64,000 nt of DNA, taken from Chitinophaga sancti. Lineage in GTDB: Bacteria; Bacteroidota; Bacteroidia; Chitinophagales; Chitinophagaceae. This document shows positions 36,753 to 46,101 of the stretch, piece after piece. Below the pieces are notes generated by a model. The model saw only the letters and a list, made by a program, of their open reading frames with translations, was not told where the DNA came from and did not search any database. Positions within the stretch are counted from its first letter, which is position 1. Every line of letters starts with the position of its first letter. The DNA lies in NCBI RefSeq assembly GCF_034087045.1, contig NZ_CP139247.1, positions 4,428,001 through 4,492,000 on the forward strand, written 5' to 3'. The translations under genes were made by a program, and so were the position numbers.

Positions 36753-38354
36753 TTATTGCGCCACATCCCACCACATGCGTGAGGTGTAATTATCTCCACT
36801 GCTCAGCAAAGCCACGGCTGCATTATAGTTTGTAGCATTCGCTGTTTTCTCACTGGATTGATAAGGAATCCTTCTTGGAATGGTTCCGTTGGTAAAGTTG
36901 TTACTATATACCACTGGTGTCAGCTCCGGATATCCTGATCTGCGCCAGTTGATCCATGCTTCAATATGATTGAAAAGCGTACCATCTGTGATCCAGTACT
37001 GCTCGTTAATCTGTTTAAGTGAAGCTGTGGTAGAAGACACATCCAATGGATGCGCCGTTGTATATGACTGTGCAGTAGCTGCAGAAATAGTTGCTTCAGA
37101 AGAACTGAAAGTAGCGAGTGACTGCATGGCTGCTGCCACACCATTAGCATAATGTACGGAAGCCGCGCTACCTACACTCCATCCTCTCACAGCTGCTTCT
37201 GCCAGTAACAGTTCTGTCTCTGCATAAGTCAGTATAAAGTTAGGACCACTTTTATCTCTGAAGATAGCTACGGTAGGCCTGGAATAATTACCTAATGGCG
37301 CCGCATCGCTGCCACTACCTGTCGCACCGGGATAGCCGGGCGCGTTACTGATATCAGTAGTGCCGCCATTCAGATCGTATCCATTAGGCATACCCAGTTG
37401 CACACTTGAATCCATATTACCTGCGAGTGCCTGATTATTATTGGCAGTGAGCCCTGCTTCCGGGATCTCACCAATGATAGATAAACGCGGGTCATCATTT
37501 GCACGGAGGTAATCAATGAATGACTTGCTCCATTTCACTTCCCTGAAATCATCTGCTACCAGCAGAGAACTGGCGGTACTATTCGTATAGCCATTTGTAT
37601 TATCTGCCTGAACAAATGCATTGTCGTCAATGCTGGTAAATACACCGCCGGAATAGGCTTTCTCTGCATAGGTCCTGGCAGTAGTCAGGTCTATTTTAGT
37701 CAAACGCATAGCCATTTTCAGCATGAGAGAATAACCGAGTTTTTTCCACTTTGCAATATCACCTCCATAAAACAGATCAGACGTGATCGCATCAGCAGAA
37801 GCATCCAGGTTCGCAGTAGCACTGTCTACCTGTGCGAGCATGTTGTAGTAAATAGAATCCTGTGAATCATACACCGGCTCTGTAATACCTGTTTTCGCCT
37901 GCAGTGCCTGGGAGTAAGGTACATTGCCGTAGGAATCCGTTACGCGTTGCAGGATCATATTTTTCATAATGATACCGATATAATAAAGGTTCATTTTGTC
38001 CTTTTCTTTTGCAAGGCTCGTCATCTCATAAGCATAGCTGGCTGCCTGGTAGTCAGCATTCCATGGATTGTCCTGATAAGAGACCTGATTCGTGGAAGCC
38101 ACATACTTGTCACCATTACTATAATAACCATAAGTAGAAGACAATACCTGTACCCACATGCTCTCAAACAACAACTGGTTATAACCTGTATTGGAATAAT
38201 ACCACTCAGAATAGGAGAGCAGATAATTCGGATCCAGGGAAGATGAACTGGTCGCATTCGGATCAGTATTGATGGAATCGAATTTTTTGGTACAACCGCT
38301 GACAAACATTGCAGCGAAGGCTGCTATATAGAGGAAACGCTTTCTCATTGTCAT
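36753..38354 (-). CDS. SusD/RagB-family nutrient-binding lipoprotein
   Basis: A 533-residue surface lipoprotein (lipobox 'MFVSGCTKKFD'). It belongs to the SusD-like-2 branch: 'FDSINTDPNATSSSSLDPNY', a helical TPR core, and the closing 'RRIPYQSSEKTANATNYNAA' are characteristic. SusD-like proteins act as the lid of the SusC channel and grip a glycan or peptide before import. The start overlaps the susC stop by 1 nt (TAATG), so the pair is translationally coupled. The substrate is unknown; neighbourhood with rhamnose genes suggests, without proof, a rhamnose-containing oligosaccharide. Confidence 0.93.
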   Translation of the reverse strand: MTMRKRFLYIAAFAAMFVSGCTKKFDSINTDPNATSSSSLDPNYLLSYSEWYYSNTGYNQLLFESMWVQVLSSTYGYYSNGDKYVASTNQVSYQDNPWNADYQAASYAYEMTSLAKEKDKMNLYYIGIIMKNMILQRVTDSYGNVPYSQALQAKTGITEPVYDSQDSIYYNMLAQVDSATANLDASADAITSDLFYGGDIAKWKKLGYSLMLKMAMRLTKIDLTTARTYAEKAYSGGVFTSIDDNAFVQADNTNGYTNSTASSLLVADDFREVKWSKSFIDYLRANDDPRLSIIGEIPEAGLTANNNQALAGNMDSSVQLGMPNGYDLNGGTTDISNAPGYPGATGSGSDAAPLGNYSRPTVAIFRDKSGPNFILTYAETELLLAEAAVRGWSVGSAASVHYANGVAAAMQSLATFSSSEATISAATAQSYTTAHPLDVSSTTASLKQINEQYWITDGTLFNHIEAWINWRRSGYPELTPVVYSNNFTNGTIPRRIPYQSSEKTANATNYNAAVALLSSGDNYTSRMWWDVAQ

Positions 38355-41300
38355 TATTTTTTGAATTTGAAGTTTACATTAATACCGTAGGACCTTGTGC
38401 TTGGCAAACTCGTTCCTTCGATACCAGCGTAATTGATGGTGGATGAAAAGCCGGCTTCAGGATCTATGTTGTCAGTGTGTTTCATCAACACCAGCAGGTT
38501 ACGGGCTACTAATGATACATTGATAGAAGAGAAGGGTGTACGGTTCAGCATCTTCGCATCCAGGCTATAACCTAATGTTACCTGCCGCAGCTTAATGAAG
38601 CTACCGTCCAGGACATGCAGGCGCGATACGTTTACTGCCAGGTTCTGGTAATAGGTCTGTGCTTCCGTCTGACTGGTATTGGTAGTACCATCTTCGTACA
38701 CACCTTTCGCCGTTACTCCTTCATCACGACCTTCCAGTGTGTTCTTGTTCAGGCCACGGTACATGGAGTAGTAGCTGGTAGCAGACAAAACTTTATTACC
38801 AAATTTACCATCTACAAGAAAGGACAGATTAAAGTGCTTATAGTGGAAATCGTTATTGATACCACCGAACCATGAAGGCAGCACACTACCGGATGGTTTG
38901 TAAGAACCTCTTTCAGGAATACCTGATGAGTTCACAACGATGTTACCATTATTATCATACAGGTAATCGTACGCCATGATCTGTGGACCGGCCATGCCTT
39001 TCACGATTGCAGTGGCAGCGTTTTGCGGACGATAGGTGCCAAGGCTTAGTGTACTGCTGGTACTGTTGGAACCATAAATGTCGATGATCTTATTCTTGAT
39101 ATTTGTGGCATTCACAGATACGTTCCAGCTAAAATCATCATGTTGGATAGGTGTACCTGTCAGCAATATTTCCACACCCTTGTTCTGTGTAGAACCTGTA
39201 CCAATGTACTGTGTAGAATAACCGGAGGCGGTAGACAGGTTGCCACTGATGATTTCATTATGGGTTTTACGATGAAAATACGCCAGGTCCATACCTAACC
39301 TGTTATCAAAGAATTTCACTTCCAGACCAGCTTCCACCTCTTTCAAAGTGTAAGGTTTCAGATTAGTATTTGGCAAAGCACTGCTGAAGTTGGCCGTAAT
39401 GTTATCGTTTATACTGTTTTGTTGTGTATAATAAGTCTGGGTGATGTAGGCATCAGTCGGCTCACCACTTGCGTTGGCCCATGAAGCACGGAACTTACCA
39501 TAACTCATTTTTGGCACCTTCACCAGTTCAGAGAAAATAAAGCTACCAGACACAGAAGGAACGAATATGTTCCTGTTGTTAGCCGGCAGGGTAGAATAGG
39601 TGTCATAACGACCTGTAGTCGTCAATGTCAGGAAGTTTTTGTAAGAGAGGTCCAGGTTATAATAAGCAGAGTGTGCTTCTTTATTGGTCAGGTCATAAGT
39701 CCTGCCATAAGTCACCACATTCGTGTAGTTATACAGGTAAGGAATGATAAAGTTATCGCCCGTCACGCCTACGATTTCATCTTTGTACTTTCTCAGGGCC
39801 GCACCGAGAGAAAGATTGAATTCGAATTCGCTCGTGATCTTGTGTTTGATACCTACCAACGCATCGGTGTTCATTTCCTTGCGGGTTTCATTTTTCAGGG
39901 AATAGTCACCGCTCACAGTGGTACCATTATTAGAAGACCAGTCGTACAAGGTACCCCATGGAGTGATCTGTCTGGTACCGTCGCTGATAAAGTCATAACC
40001 CACCCTTGCCTGTGCATAGATCCAGTCGGTAAAGTCATAGCGGGCAGTCAGGGCAGAGATCAGGCGGGAGCGGGTAAGTTTATTCCTGCTCTGGTTAAGT
40101 ACGAAGTAAGGGTTGGTAACATATACGTCATCTGTCCATGCCATTTCCTTCCCATTTGCAGAGGCATCATAACCGGGTGCCAGTATAGATTCTTTGATAT
40201 TACCAGCCAGGAACAGACCGTTGTTTGGGTTCAGTGGCCCATCGCTCAGGTAAGGTTTATTATTGGACTGTTCGTCGATATAGTTAGCTGCTACTGTCAC
40301 CTTCAGCTTTTCAGATACCTTCTGGTCTACATTCAGGCCGATGGTTTTCCGATATAGGGTATTATTGGATAAAATTCCTTTATTGTTCATATCGGACAGG
40401 GATAAACGGAAAGTACCATTCTCACCCCCACCTGAAGCAGACAAGGTATTGGTAAAAGTGGAACCGGTGCGGTAAAAGTTTTCAAGGTTGTCCTTTACGG
40501 CAGCGTATGCGTAGGAATTGCCATCGAACTGTATGGTCTGTGCGCCGTCCATTTTTTCACCCCAGCTGAGGCGGGTACTGTTTTGTGCAGCAGTCGTGGT
40601 GGTAGGTCTTGCACCGTTCTGCCCCTGACCATATTCATATTGGAAGTCAGTAAAGTCAATAGCTTTATCAGCAGCGAAGTTAGTATTGTATTCTACCTGC
40701 AGGGTGTTCTTCTTACCCGTTTTGGTAGTGATGAGGATGACACCATTTGCGGCACGGGAACCGTACAATGCAGCCGCAGAAGCACCTTTCAGTACGCTCA
40801 TGCTTTCGATGTCATCAGGGTTGATGTTGGATAAACCATCTCCGTTATCGGCACCACCCCACTCGTTGGCACTACCACGTTGTGTATTATCCATGGGTAC
40901 ACCATTGATCACGAAGAGCGGACTGGAAGCAGAGAAGCTTGCCATACCACGCAACAGTATCCTTACCGAACCACCGGGACCGCCGCTGGTGCTGCTTACA
41001 TTCAGACCAGCTACACGACCGGTGAGGGAGTTGCCGACGTTGGTTTCACGCGCCTCTGTCATCAGGTCGCCGCCTACTTTAGAAACGGCGTATCCTAACT
41101 TCTTCGATTCCTTCGCAATGCCCAGTGCGGTCACCATTACTTCGCCAAGTTGGGTGGAGGACTGATCCAGCAAAAGGTCTATCGTAGATTGATTGGGCGC
41201 TACCTGTATGGTTTTGGTACCATACCCTACGAGTGATACTTCCAGTGCCACTGCGCCGGCGGGTATTAGCAAAGTATAAGAGCCATCGGGTTTTGAAAAG

Positions 41301-41455
41301 GTAGCGTTGTTCTTACCTTTTACTTTGATTGTAACAGCGATAAGGGTCTCTCCGGTTTTAGCATCTTTGACAGTGCCGGATAACTGTCGGGTTTGTGCAA
41401 ATACTGTCTGACAAAGCAGCAGTACCATCAAAAGAAGTGATAGCTTCCTCATCAT
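38354..41455 (-). CDS. SusC/RagA-family TonB-dependent outer membrane transporter
   Basis: A 1,033-residue TonB-linked receptor. In order: signal peptide (to FAQ21), a carboxypeptidase-like domain ('LSGTVKDAKTGETLIAVTI', about 25-105), plug domain with 'RVAGLNVSSTSGGPGGSV' and 'SMSVLKGASAAALYGSRAAN', then a 22-strand barrel ending 'YGINVNFKFKK'. No extra N-terminal signalling (STN) domain is present. It imports a ligand delivered by the co-encoded SusD protein, with energy from TonB. Upstream a perfect inverted repeat at 41524-41538 may be its operator. Confidence 0.95.
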   Translation of the reverse strand: MMRKLSLLLMVLLLCQTVFAQTRQLSGTVKDAKTGETLIAVTIKVKGKNNATFSKPDGSYTLLIPAGAVALEVSLVGYGTKTIQVAPNQSTIDLLLDQSSTQLGEVMVTALGIAKESKKLGYAVSKVGGDLMTEARETNVGNSLTGRVAGLNVSSTSGGPGGSVRILLRGMASFSASSPLFVINGVPMDNTQRGSANEWGGADNGDGLSNINPDDIESMSVLKGASAAALYGSRAANGVILITTKTGKKNTLQVEYNTNFAADKAIDFTDFQYEYGQGQNGARPTTTTAAQNSTRLSWGEKMDGAQTIQFDGNSYAYAAVKDNLENFYRTGSTFTNTLSASGGGENGTFRLSLSDMNNKGILSNNTLYRKTIGLNVDQKVSEKLKVTVAANYIDEQSNNKPYLSDGPLNPNNGLFLAGNIKESILAPGYDASANGKEMAWTDDVYVTNPYFVLNQSRNKLTRSRLISALTARYDFTDWIYAQARVGYDFISDGTRQITPWGTLYDWSSNNGTTVSGDYSLKNETRKEMNTDALVGIKHKITSEFEFNLSLGAALRKYKDEIVGVTGDNFIIPYLYNYTNVVTYGRTYDLTNKEAHSAYYNLDLSYKNFLTLTTTGRYDTYSTLPANNRNIFVPSVSGSFIFSELVKVPKMSYGKFRASWANASGEPTDAYITQTYYTQQNSINDNITANFSSALPNTNLKPYTLKEVEAGLEVKFFDNRLGMDLAYFHRKTHNEIISGNLSTASGYSTQYIGTGSTQNKGVEILLTGTPIQHDDFSWNVSVNATNIKNKIIDIYGSNSTSSTLSLGTYRPQNAATAIVKGMAGPQIMAYDYLYDNNGNIVVNSSGIPERGSYKPSGSVLPSWFGGINNDFHYKHFNLSFLVDGKFGNKVLSATSYYSMYRGLNKNTLEGRDEGVTAKGVYEDGTTNTSQTEAQTYYQNLAVNVSRLHVLDGSFIKLRQVTLGYSLDAKMLNRTPFSSINVSLVARNLLVLMKHTDNIDPEAGFSSTINYAGIEGTSLPSTRSYGINVNFKFKK

Positions 41456-41520
41456 GTGCTGGTTTTTGGTTTATAAAATGACTAGTTTCCAAAAGACTAA
41501 CAGTACAGGCAATACGAAGC

Positions 41521-41541
41521 TGTTGGTAAAGTTTACCAGCA
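41521..41541 (-). promoter_or_regulatory. candidate operator upstream of susC-like gene
   Basis: TGGTAAA (41524-41530), one base, TTTACCA (41532-41538): a perfect 7+1+7 palindrome, extended to 10+10 with one mismatch, about 70 nt upstream of the susC start. Shape is typical of a dimeric repressor site. Rest of the 41456-41949 gap is AT-rich without a coding frame. Confidence 0.5.
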
Positions 41542-41935
41542 AATTAGATTAAAAGGAATAGGCATAAGCTGCCCTCAGGCATTAGCGCATGCCTTGTTTT
41601 TCATATGTTGTTATGTTTGTTAGATTTAAAATGATCCTTTAGCCCATACGTTCCCCATCAGGCAAAACCTGTTTATTGTTTACTGTCTGTTATATAAAGT
41701 AGTATTATTAGTTTCTCACAATAATTAAGTCAACAGCTAGTAACCTGTTCCTGTTACTAAAACGTTAAAGCTAATGTATTGAAGCGTCTTTTCATAAAGA
41801 TTGGGTAGTATAATCTATGAGTCTGGAACTTCTATCCCTGAATTAGAAATTCTTATCATCAGATTGGCAAATTTTTATGATATTAGTCAGACGATATGAT
41901 AGCAGTTATCATCGTAATATTTACTATTGTTTGAA

Positions 41936-41943
41936 TAACTTTG
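41936..41943 (+). promoter_or_regulatory. TANNTTTG box close to dehydrogenase start
   Basis: TAACTTTG ends 6 nt before the ATG at 41950. If it is the -7 box, the transcript would have almost no leader. An imperfect palindrome (ACGATATGATA/TATCATCGT, 41891-41914) lies just upstream. Confidence 0.45.
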
Positions 41944-41949
41944 ATCAAC

Positions 41950-42927
41950 ATGAAGACCGCCTTTTACAGTACACATAAATTTGAAAGAGATTTTTTGTTA
42001 CAGGCAGCCGGCGACCAGCATGAATTAGTTTTGCTGGAACCGACACTCTCATTGGCAACAGCGCCTCTGGCAGCGGGTTGTGAGGCCGTCTGTATCTTTG
42101 TAAACGACGATGGTTCAGCACCGGTGTTAGAAAAACTCGCGGCATTGGGCGTAAAGTATATTGCGCTTCGTTCCGCAGGGTTTAATCATGTAGATATACA
42201 GGTAGCACATGCATTGGGTATGCGTATAGCAAGGGTACCGGAGTACTCGCCTTACGCCGTGGCAGAACATACAGTGGCCTTAATACTGGCGCTCAATAGA
42301 AAACTTGTCAGGGCACACAACCGTATCAGGGACCTGAATTTCTCACTGGATGGGTTAACTGGTTTTGACCTGCATGGCAAGACAGTCGGCATTATCGGGA
42401 TGGGAAAGATTGGTAAGATCGTGGGGCAGATCATGCGGGGCTTTGGATGTAAGATCATTGCTTTTGACAGATACCCGGATCCCTCATGTGAAGCTACTTA
42501 TCTGAGTATAGATGAGTTGTGCCGGCAGGCAGATATCATTTCGCTGCATGCACCGCTGACACCTGAAACGGAGTATATCATCAATAAACAAAGCATTGCC
42601 AAAATGAAGAAAGGGGTAATGCTGATCAATACCAGCCGTGGTAGACTGATCAATACACTGGATGTGACGGAGGGATTGAAGTCAGGACAGATAGGTTATC
42701 TGGGACTGGATGTATATGAAGAAGAGAGGGGATTGTTTTTCGAAGATCATTCCAGTGATATCGTACAGGACGATGTGATCTCCCGACTGATCACGTTTGC
42801 CAATGTACTGATCACGAGCCATCAGGCATTCCTTACCGACACCGCATTAAAGAATATAGCAGCAACGACGATGTTCAACTTAGATTGTTTTGTGAAAGGA
42901 GAGAAAGGAGTGAATGAATTAGGGTAA
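41950..42927 (+). CDS. D-2-hydroxyacid dehydrogenase (D-lactate dehydrogenase-like)
   Basis: 325 residues from the ATG at 41950 (a TTG at 41941 in frame is less likely). NAD-binding motif 'VGIIGMGKIGKIVG', arginine loop 'LRSAGFNHVDI', 'NTSRGRLINT' and catalytic histidine in 'LITSHQAFLT' define the D-LDH group. It probably reduces pyruvate to D-lactate with NADH, or a related 2-oxoacid. It is flanked by its own promoter box and a strong terminator, so not in the rhamnose operon, although both involve the lactate-pyruvate node. Confidence 0.92.
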   Translation: MKTAFYSTHKFERDFLLQAAGDQHELVLLEPTLSLATAPLAAGCEAVCIFVNDDGSAPVLEKLAALGVKYIALRSAGFNHVDIQVAHALGMRIARVPEYSPYAVAEHTVALILALNRKLVRAHNRIRDLNFSLDGLTGFDLHGKTVGIIGMGKIGKIVGQIMRGFGCKIIAFDRYPDPSCEATYLSIDELCRQADIISLHAPLTPETEYIINKQSIAKMKKGVMLINTSRGRLINTLDVTEGLKSGQIGYLGLDVYEEERGLFFEDHSSDIVQDDVISRLITFANVLITSHQAFLTDTALKNIAATTMFNLDCFVKGEKGVNELG

Positions 42928-42952
42928 ATAATATCGGTGTAGATGTTTGAGT

Positions 42953-42984
42953 AAAAAGCCGTCTCTTTCTGAAGACGGCTTTTT
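42953..42984. terminator. bidirectional terminator
   Basis: Perfect 12-bp arms AAAAAGCCGTCT (42953-42964) and AGACGGCTTTTT (42973-42984) between convergent genes ending at 42927 and 42988. Confidence 0.9.
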
Positions 42985-42987
42985 AAT

Positions 42988-43503
42988 TTATTGACGTTCA
43001 TGAATATCTTTACTCAGGAGTTCATCTATAGATTTCTCCATATTGCCGGAATCAACGGCTTCGGCGAACTTTTTCAGTTGCTTCGTCTTTTTGATACCAA
43101 CCCCCTTTTTATAGGCATTCACTATCCCCTGAAGCCCTGCTCTGGCACCATCCCTTGGGTTCTTATTATCCTTGTTATTGATGCAAAAGGACGCATAATT
43201 TCCCAGGTAGATAGGGTACAGTTGCGGATTATCTTTCATCAGGCCGATCAAAGGATCACCCAGGTTAATGTTCACATCAGGCGATCCCATCACCCATGTA
43301 AGGATAAATGCATTTGTACGCTTACGTAGTTCCAGTTGTTCATTGAGTGGTGTTTCATTCAGCCATTCAGTAGCCTGCAGGAACATGGGTGCTGCTTTCG
43401 CATAATCTTCTTTAACTTTCAATTCAGGGAATTGCGGGCCACTCTGTGCGTTTACAAACAGGACACTTAGCAGCAGGAGGGTGGTAGCAAAAAATGTTTT
43501 CAT
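42988..43503 (-). CDS. exported hypothetical protein
   Basis: A 171-residue protein with a signal peptide (MKTFFATTLLLLSVLFVNAQ). The mature part is helical and charged ('QLELRKRTNAFILTWVMGS', 'KKTKQLKKFAEAVDSGNM') with a single cysteine. I do not recognise the family. It lies 14 nt after the M20 amidohydrolase stop on the same strand and is probably co-transcribed with it. Confidence 0.75.
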   Translation of the reverse strand: MKTFFATTLLLLSVLFVNAQSGPQFPELKVKEDYAKAAPMFLQATEWLNETPLNEQLELRKRTNAFILTWVMGSPDVNINLGDPLIGLMKDNPQLYPIYLGNYASFCINNKDNKNPRDGARAGLQGIVNAYKKGVGIKKTKQLKKFAEAVDSGNMEKSIDELLSKDIHERQ

Positions 43504-43517
43504 AAAGTATAGTGTGT

Positions 43518-44837
43518 TTACAAAGTACCGGGTGTACTATTATTGGTCACCTTATACAGGGGTTTCTTTTTCGCATAGTCAAATACCAGTTGGCAGAATA
43601 CTTTCACGCCTACATCCAGTTTTGAATCGTCGATAAAGAAATCCGGTGTATGGTGGGCGGCAACTTTTGCAGGATCTGCGCCTGCTGGCATGCCACCAAG
43701 GAAAAAGAAAAATGCAGGGGCTTTGTCACCATAAAAGGAAAAATCTTCAGCACCAGTCGTCCATTCAGTTTCGTTTACATTATCTTTTCCGGCAGCGGCT
43801 TCGATAGAAGGCACCATGAGTTTTACGAGTTCGGGATCGTTGTAGGTCACTTTGGTTTTATTTTCAATCACAACATCTGCGGTGGCGCCAGAAGCTTCAG
43901 CTATTTTGGTGGCGGTGAGTTTCATTTTCGCATGCACCTGTTCCAGCATTTTGTTATCAAATGTACGAATGGTTCCTTCCATTGTCAATTCTTCAGGAAT
44001 AATATTGCTTCTTATCCCGCCATTTATTTTACCAACGGTGATGACTACCGGGCCTTTGGTCAGTTCCGCCTGACGGCTGACGATGATCTGAAATCCCTGG
44101 ATGATCTGGGAGGCGACTACGATTGGGTCGATGCCGTTCCAGGGTTGGGAGCCATGGGTTTGTTTTCCTTTTACTTTGATGGTGAACCAGTCGCTGGAAG
44201 CCATTTCGGCGCCGGATTTATATTTGACCATGCCTACGGGTGTCTGGGAGTTGATGTGCAATCCGAAGATGGCATCAACTTTTGGATTGTCCATTACACC
44301 TTCTTTGATCATGAGGGGGGCGCCGCCTTCTTCGGGAGCAGGAGCACCTTCTTCAGCAGGCTGGAAAATGAACTTTACGGTACCGGGAACGTCTTTTTTC
44401 ATGGCGGTGAGTACATCGGCGGTGCCGAGCAGGATCGCGATGTGAGAGTCATGACCACAGGCGTGCATAACAGGCACTTGCTGACCGAGGTATTCAGCGG
44501 TGTCCAGGGATTTGAAAGGGATATTGGCTCTTTCATAAACCGGGAGGGCATCCATATCGGCACGGAGGGCTACGACGGGGCCTGGTTTACCCCCTTTTAG
44601 GATGGCAACAACGCCTGTTTTGCCAACACCGGTATGTACTTCCAGGCCGAGTTTTTTTAAGTGTTCTGCGACGAAAGCGGCTGTTTTGAATTCTCTGTTG
44701 GAGAGTTCCGGGTGTTGGTGGATGGCCCGGCGCCAGGTGATGACAGAGTCTTTAATGGAGGACACGTTTTTGTCGAGGGTGGTTTGGGCCATAGAAAGCA
44801 TAGGTGCAAAGGTCAGCAGGATGAACGTTTTTTTCAT
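43518..44837 (-). CDS. secreted M20-family amidohydrolase (carboxypeptidase/aminoacylase type)
   Basis: From the ATG at 44837 it has 439 residues and a signal peptide (MKKTFILLTFAPMLSMAQ); the frame stays open to 45068 but the extra part is not protein-like. Zinc-site motifs are 'MHACGHDSHIAILLG', 'FQPAEEGAPAPEEGGAP' and 'GLHI', with the catalytic 'RADMDALPV' upstream and 'AEDFSFY' near the end. Members (IAA-amino acid hydrolase/hippurate hydrolase type) release acyl groups or amino acids from amides. Being exported, it may trim peptides or N-acyl amino acids in the periplasm. Confidence 0.93.
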   Translation of the reverse strand: MKKTFILLTFAPMLSMAQTTLDKNVSSIKDSVITWRRAIHQHPELSNREFKTAAFVAEHLKKLGLEVHTGVGKTGVVAILKGGKPGPVVALRADMDALPVYERANIPFKSLDTAEYLGQQVPVMHACGHDSHIAILLGTADVLTAMKKDVPGTVKFIFQPAEEGAPAPEEGGAPLMIKEGVMDNPKVDAIFGLHINSQTPVGMVKYKSGAEMASSDWFTIKVKGKQTHGSQPWNGIDPIVVASQIIQGFQIIVSRQAELTKGPVVITVGKINGGIRSNIIPEELTMEGTIRTFDNKMLEQVHAKMKLTATKIAEASGATADVVIENKTKVTYNDPELVKLMVPSIEAAAGKDNVNETEWTTGAEDFSFYGDKAPAFFFFLGGMPAGADPAKVAAHHTPDFFIDDSKLDVGVKVFCQLVFDYAKKKPLYKVTNNSTPGTL

Positions 44838-44947
44838 GAGGCAGCTTAGATTTTGGTGAAGAGTGTGTGTACAAAATACAATTAATTTTGGCTTGTGGAA
44901 TAGGCGGGAGAAAAATACCTTTTCGAGGGGAAGGGGAAACAAAAAAA

Positions 44948-44970
44948 CACTTTTGTCCACCACAAAAGTG
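44948..44970 (-). terminator. terminator-like hairpin upstream of the M20 gene
   Basis: Perfect arms CACTTTTGT (44948-44956) and ACAAAAGTG (44962-44970). On the minus strand it is followed by TTTTTTTGTTT. No minus-strand gene lies upstream to be terminated, so it may act on leader or antisense RNA. Confidence 0.45.
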
Positions 44971-45088
44971 CTAGTGTGGGTCACATTTAAATGGTTAACA
45001 GTGTCATATTCAATATAAAGAAATTCTCTAATTTCTCTATTATTTAATTTTCTCCCCGTAATTTGCACCTGTAATTCAAAGACATATC

Positions 45089-45658
45089 ATGAGCAGAGAA
45101 AGCATATTATCCGCTGTAAAGCAAAATCAACCTGAACAGCATCCCCTTCCGGAACTGGAACCCTTTCACCACAGTGAAGCAGGCGATCCTGCGGCATTTG
45201 CGAAAGTAGTAGCGTTTCTGGGTGGCGAGGTAATATCCATAAAAACCTATGCCGATATGCTCCCGCTAATAAAAGAACACCCACTGGTAGTTACTACCCA
45301 CCCTGAATTTTACCCGGATGGTATGGAAAACTGGCAGGAAGGTGAGGGCCGCCAGCTGGAAAAGGTAGACCTGGCCATCATCCAGGGGTGCCTGGGCGTA
45401 GCGGAAAATGGCGCTGTATGGGTCACTGACGATGAATTGAAGGTAAGGGCGCTGCCATTTATTGCGCAGCACCTGGCGATTGTATTAAAAAGTTCGGAGA
45501 TCCTGCCTACCATGCATGATGCCTACCGCAAAATAGGCGGTCCGGACGCTGGTTTTGGCGTATTCATCGCCGGCCCTTCCAAGACCGCAGATATCGAACA
45601 ATCACTGGTTTTAGGTGCACATGGCGCAAAAAGCCTGACCGTGTTCCTGATAGATTAG
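45089..45658 (+). CDS. lutC: L-lactate utilisation protein LutC/LldG (LUD domain)
   Basis: A 189-residue protein of the LUD (YkgG) family: 'ESILSAVKQNQ' at the N-terminus, then 'IIQGCLGVAENGAVWV' and 'GPSKTADIEQSLVLGAHGA', the family signature at the C-terminus. It is the third component of the LutABC L-lactate oxidation complex, whose lutA and lutB are at 32.2-34.3 kb. It is followed by rhaM (57 nt later), which ties this small unit back to rhamnose use. Confidence 0.93.
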   Translation: MSRESILSAVKQNQPEQHPLPELEPFHHSEAGDPAAFAKVVAFLGGEVISIKTYADMLPLIKEHPLVVTTHPEFYPDGMENWQEGEGRQLEKVDLAIIQGCLGVAENGAVWVTDDELKVRALPFIAQHLAIVLKSSEILPTMHDAYRKIGGPDAGFGVFIAGPSKTADIEQSLVLGAHGAKSLTVFLID

Positions 45659-45670
45659 AATTATTATACC

Positions 45671-45695
45671 GTATGCAGGTACATTGCCTGCATAC
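45671..45695 (+). repeat. intergenic hairpin between lutC and rhaM
   Basis: Perfect 9-bp arms GTATGCAGG (45671-45679) and CCTGCATAC (45687-45695) with a 7-nt loop; weak T content after it. Comparable in style to hairpins at 29294 and 30705. Confidence 0.5.
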
Positions 45696-45715
45696 TTTAC
45701 TTAACCCACCCACGT

Positions 45716-46027
45716 ATGAAAATCGCCTTTAAAATGTACCTCAAACCAGGGTACAAAGAAGAATATCGCCAACGACATGCCGCCATCTGGCCAGCGCTGA
45801 AACAACTCCTGAAGGAAAACGGTGTCAGCGACTATACAATCTTTCTTGACGAGACAACCAATACCTTATTCGCAGTTCAGCAGCAGTCAGGCGGGCAGTC
45901 TTCCCAGGAGCTGGGTACTACCGAGGTGGTGAAACGCTGGTGGGCTTATATGGCCGATATTATGGAAACAAACGAAGATCATTCCCCGGTATCCATCCCC
46001 CTTGAATCCGTTTTTCATATGGATTAA
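45716..46027 (+). CDS. rhaM: L-rhamnose mutarotase
   Basis: A 103-residue protein of the RhaM (YiiL) family: 'KPGYKEEYRQRHAAIWPALK', 'YTIFLDETTNTLFAV' and 'VVKRWWAYMADIMETN' contain the catalytic His and the Trp pair. It interconverts alpha and beta anomers of L-rhamnose, speeding supply to the isomerase. Encoded after lutC and 15 kb from rhaI. Confidence 0.95.
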   Translation: MKIAFKMYLKPGYKEEYRQRHAAIWPALKQLLKENGVSDYTIFLDETTNTLFAVQQQSGGQSSQELGTTEVVKRWWAYMADIMETNEDHSPVSIPLESVFHMD

Positions 46028-46101
46028 CCTGGACTCTTTCCTTTTGGCTAACCGGGCTATCCATTCCCTTTCCCATTGCTTTATTTTTGACAAAAAAAGA
46101 C

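Noticed and set aside
39671..40357. 228-residue plus-strand frame
   Set aside because: Antisense of the SusC-like gene with no motif of its own.
41577..41602. Possible plus-strand terminator AGGCAT/ATGCCT with T-tail
   Set aside because: Only 6 bp and no plus-strand gene upstream whose transcript it could end.
43650..44600. 316-residue plus-strand frame
   Set aside because: Antisense to the well-supported M20 amidohydrolase; no recognisable domain and Phe/Gly/His-rich shadow composition.
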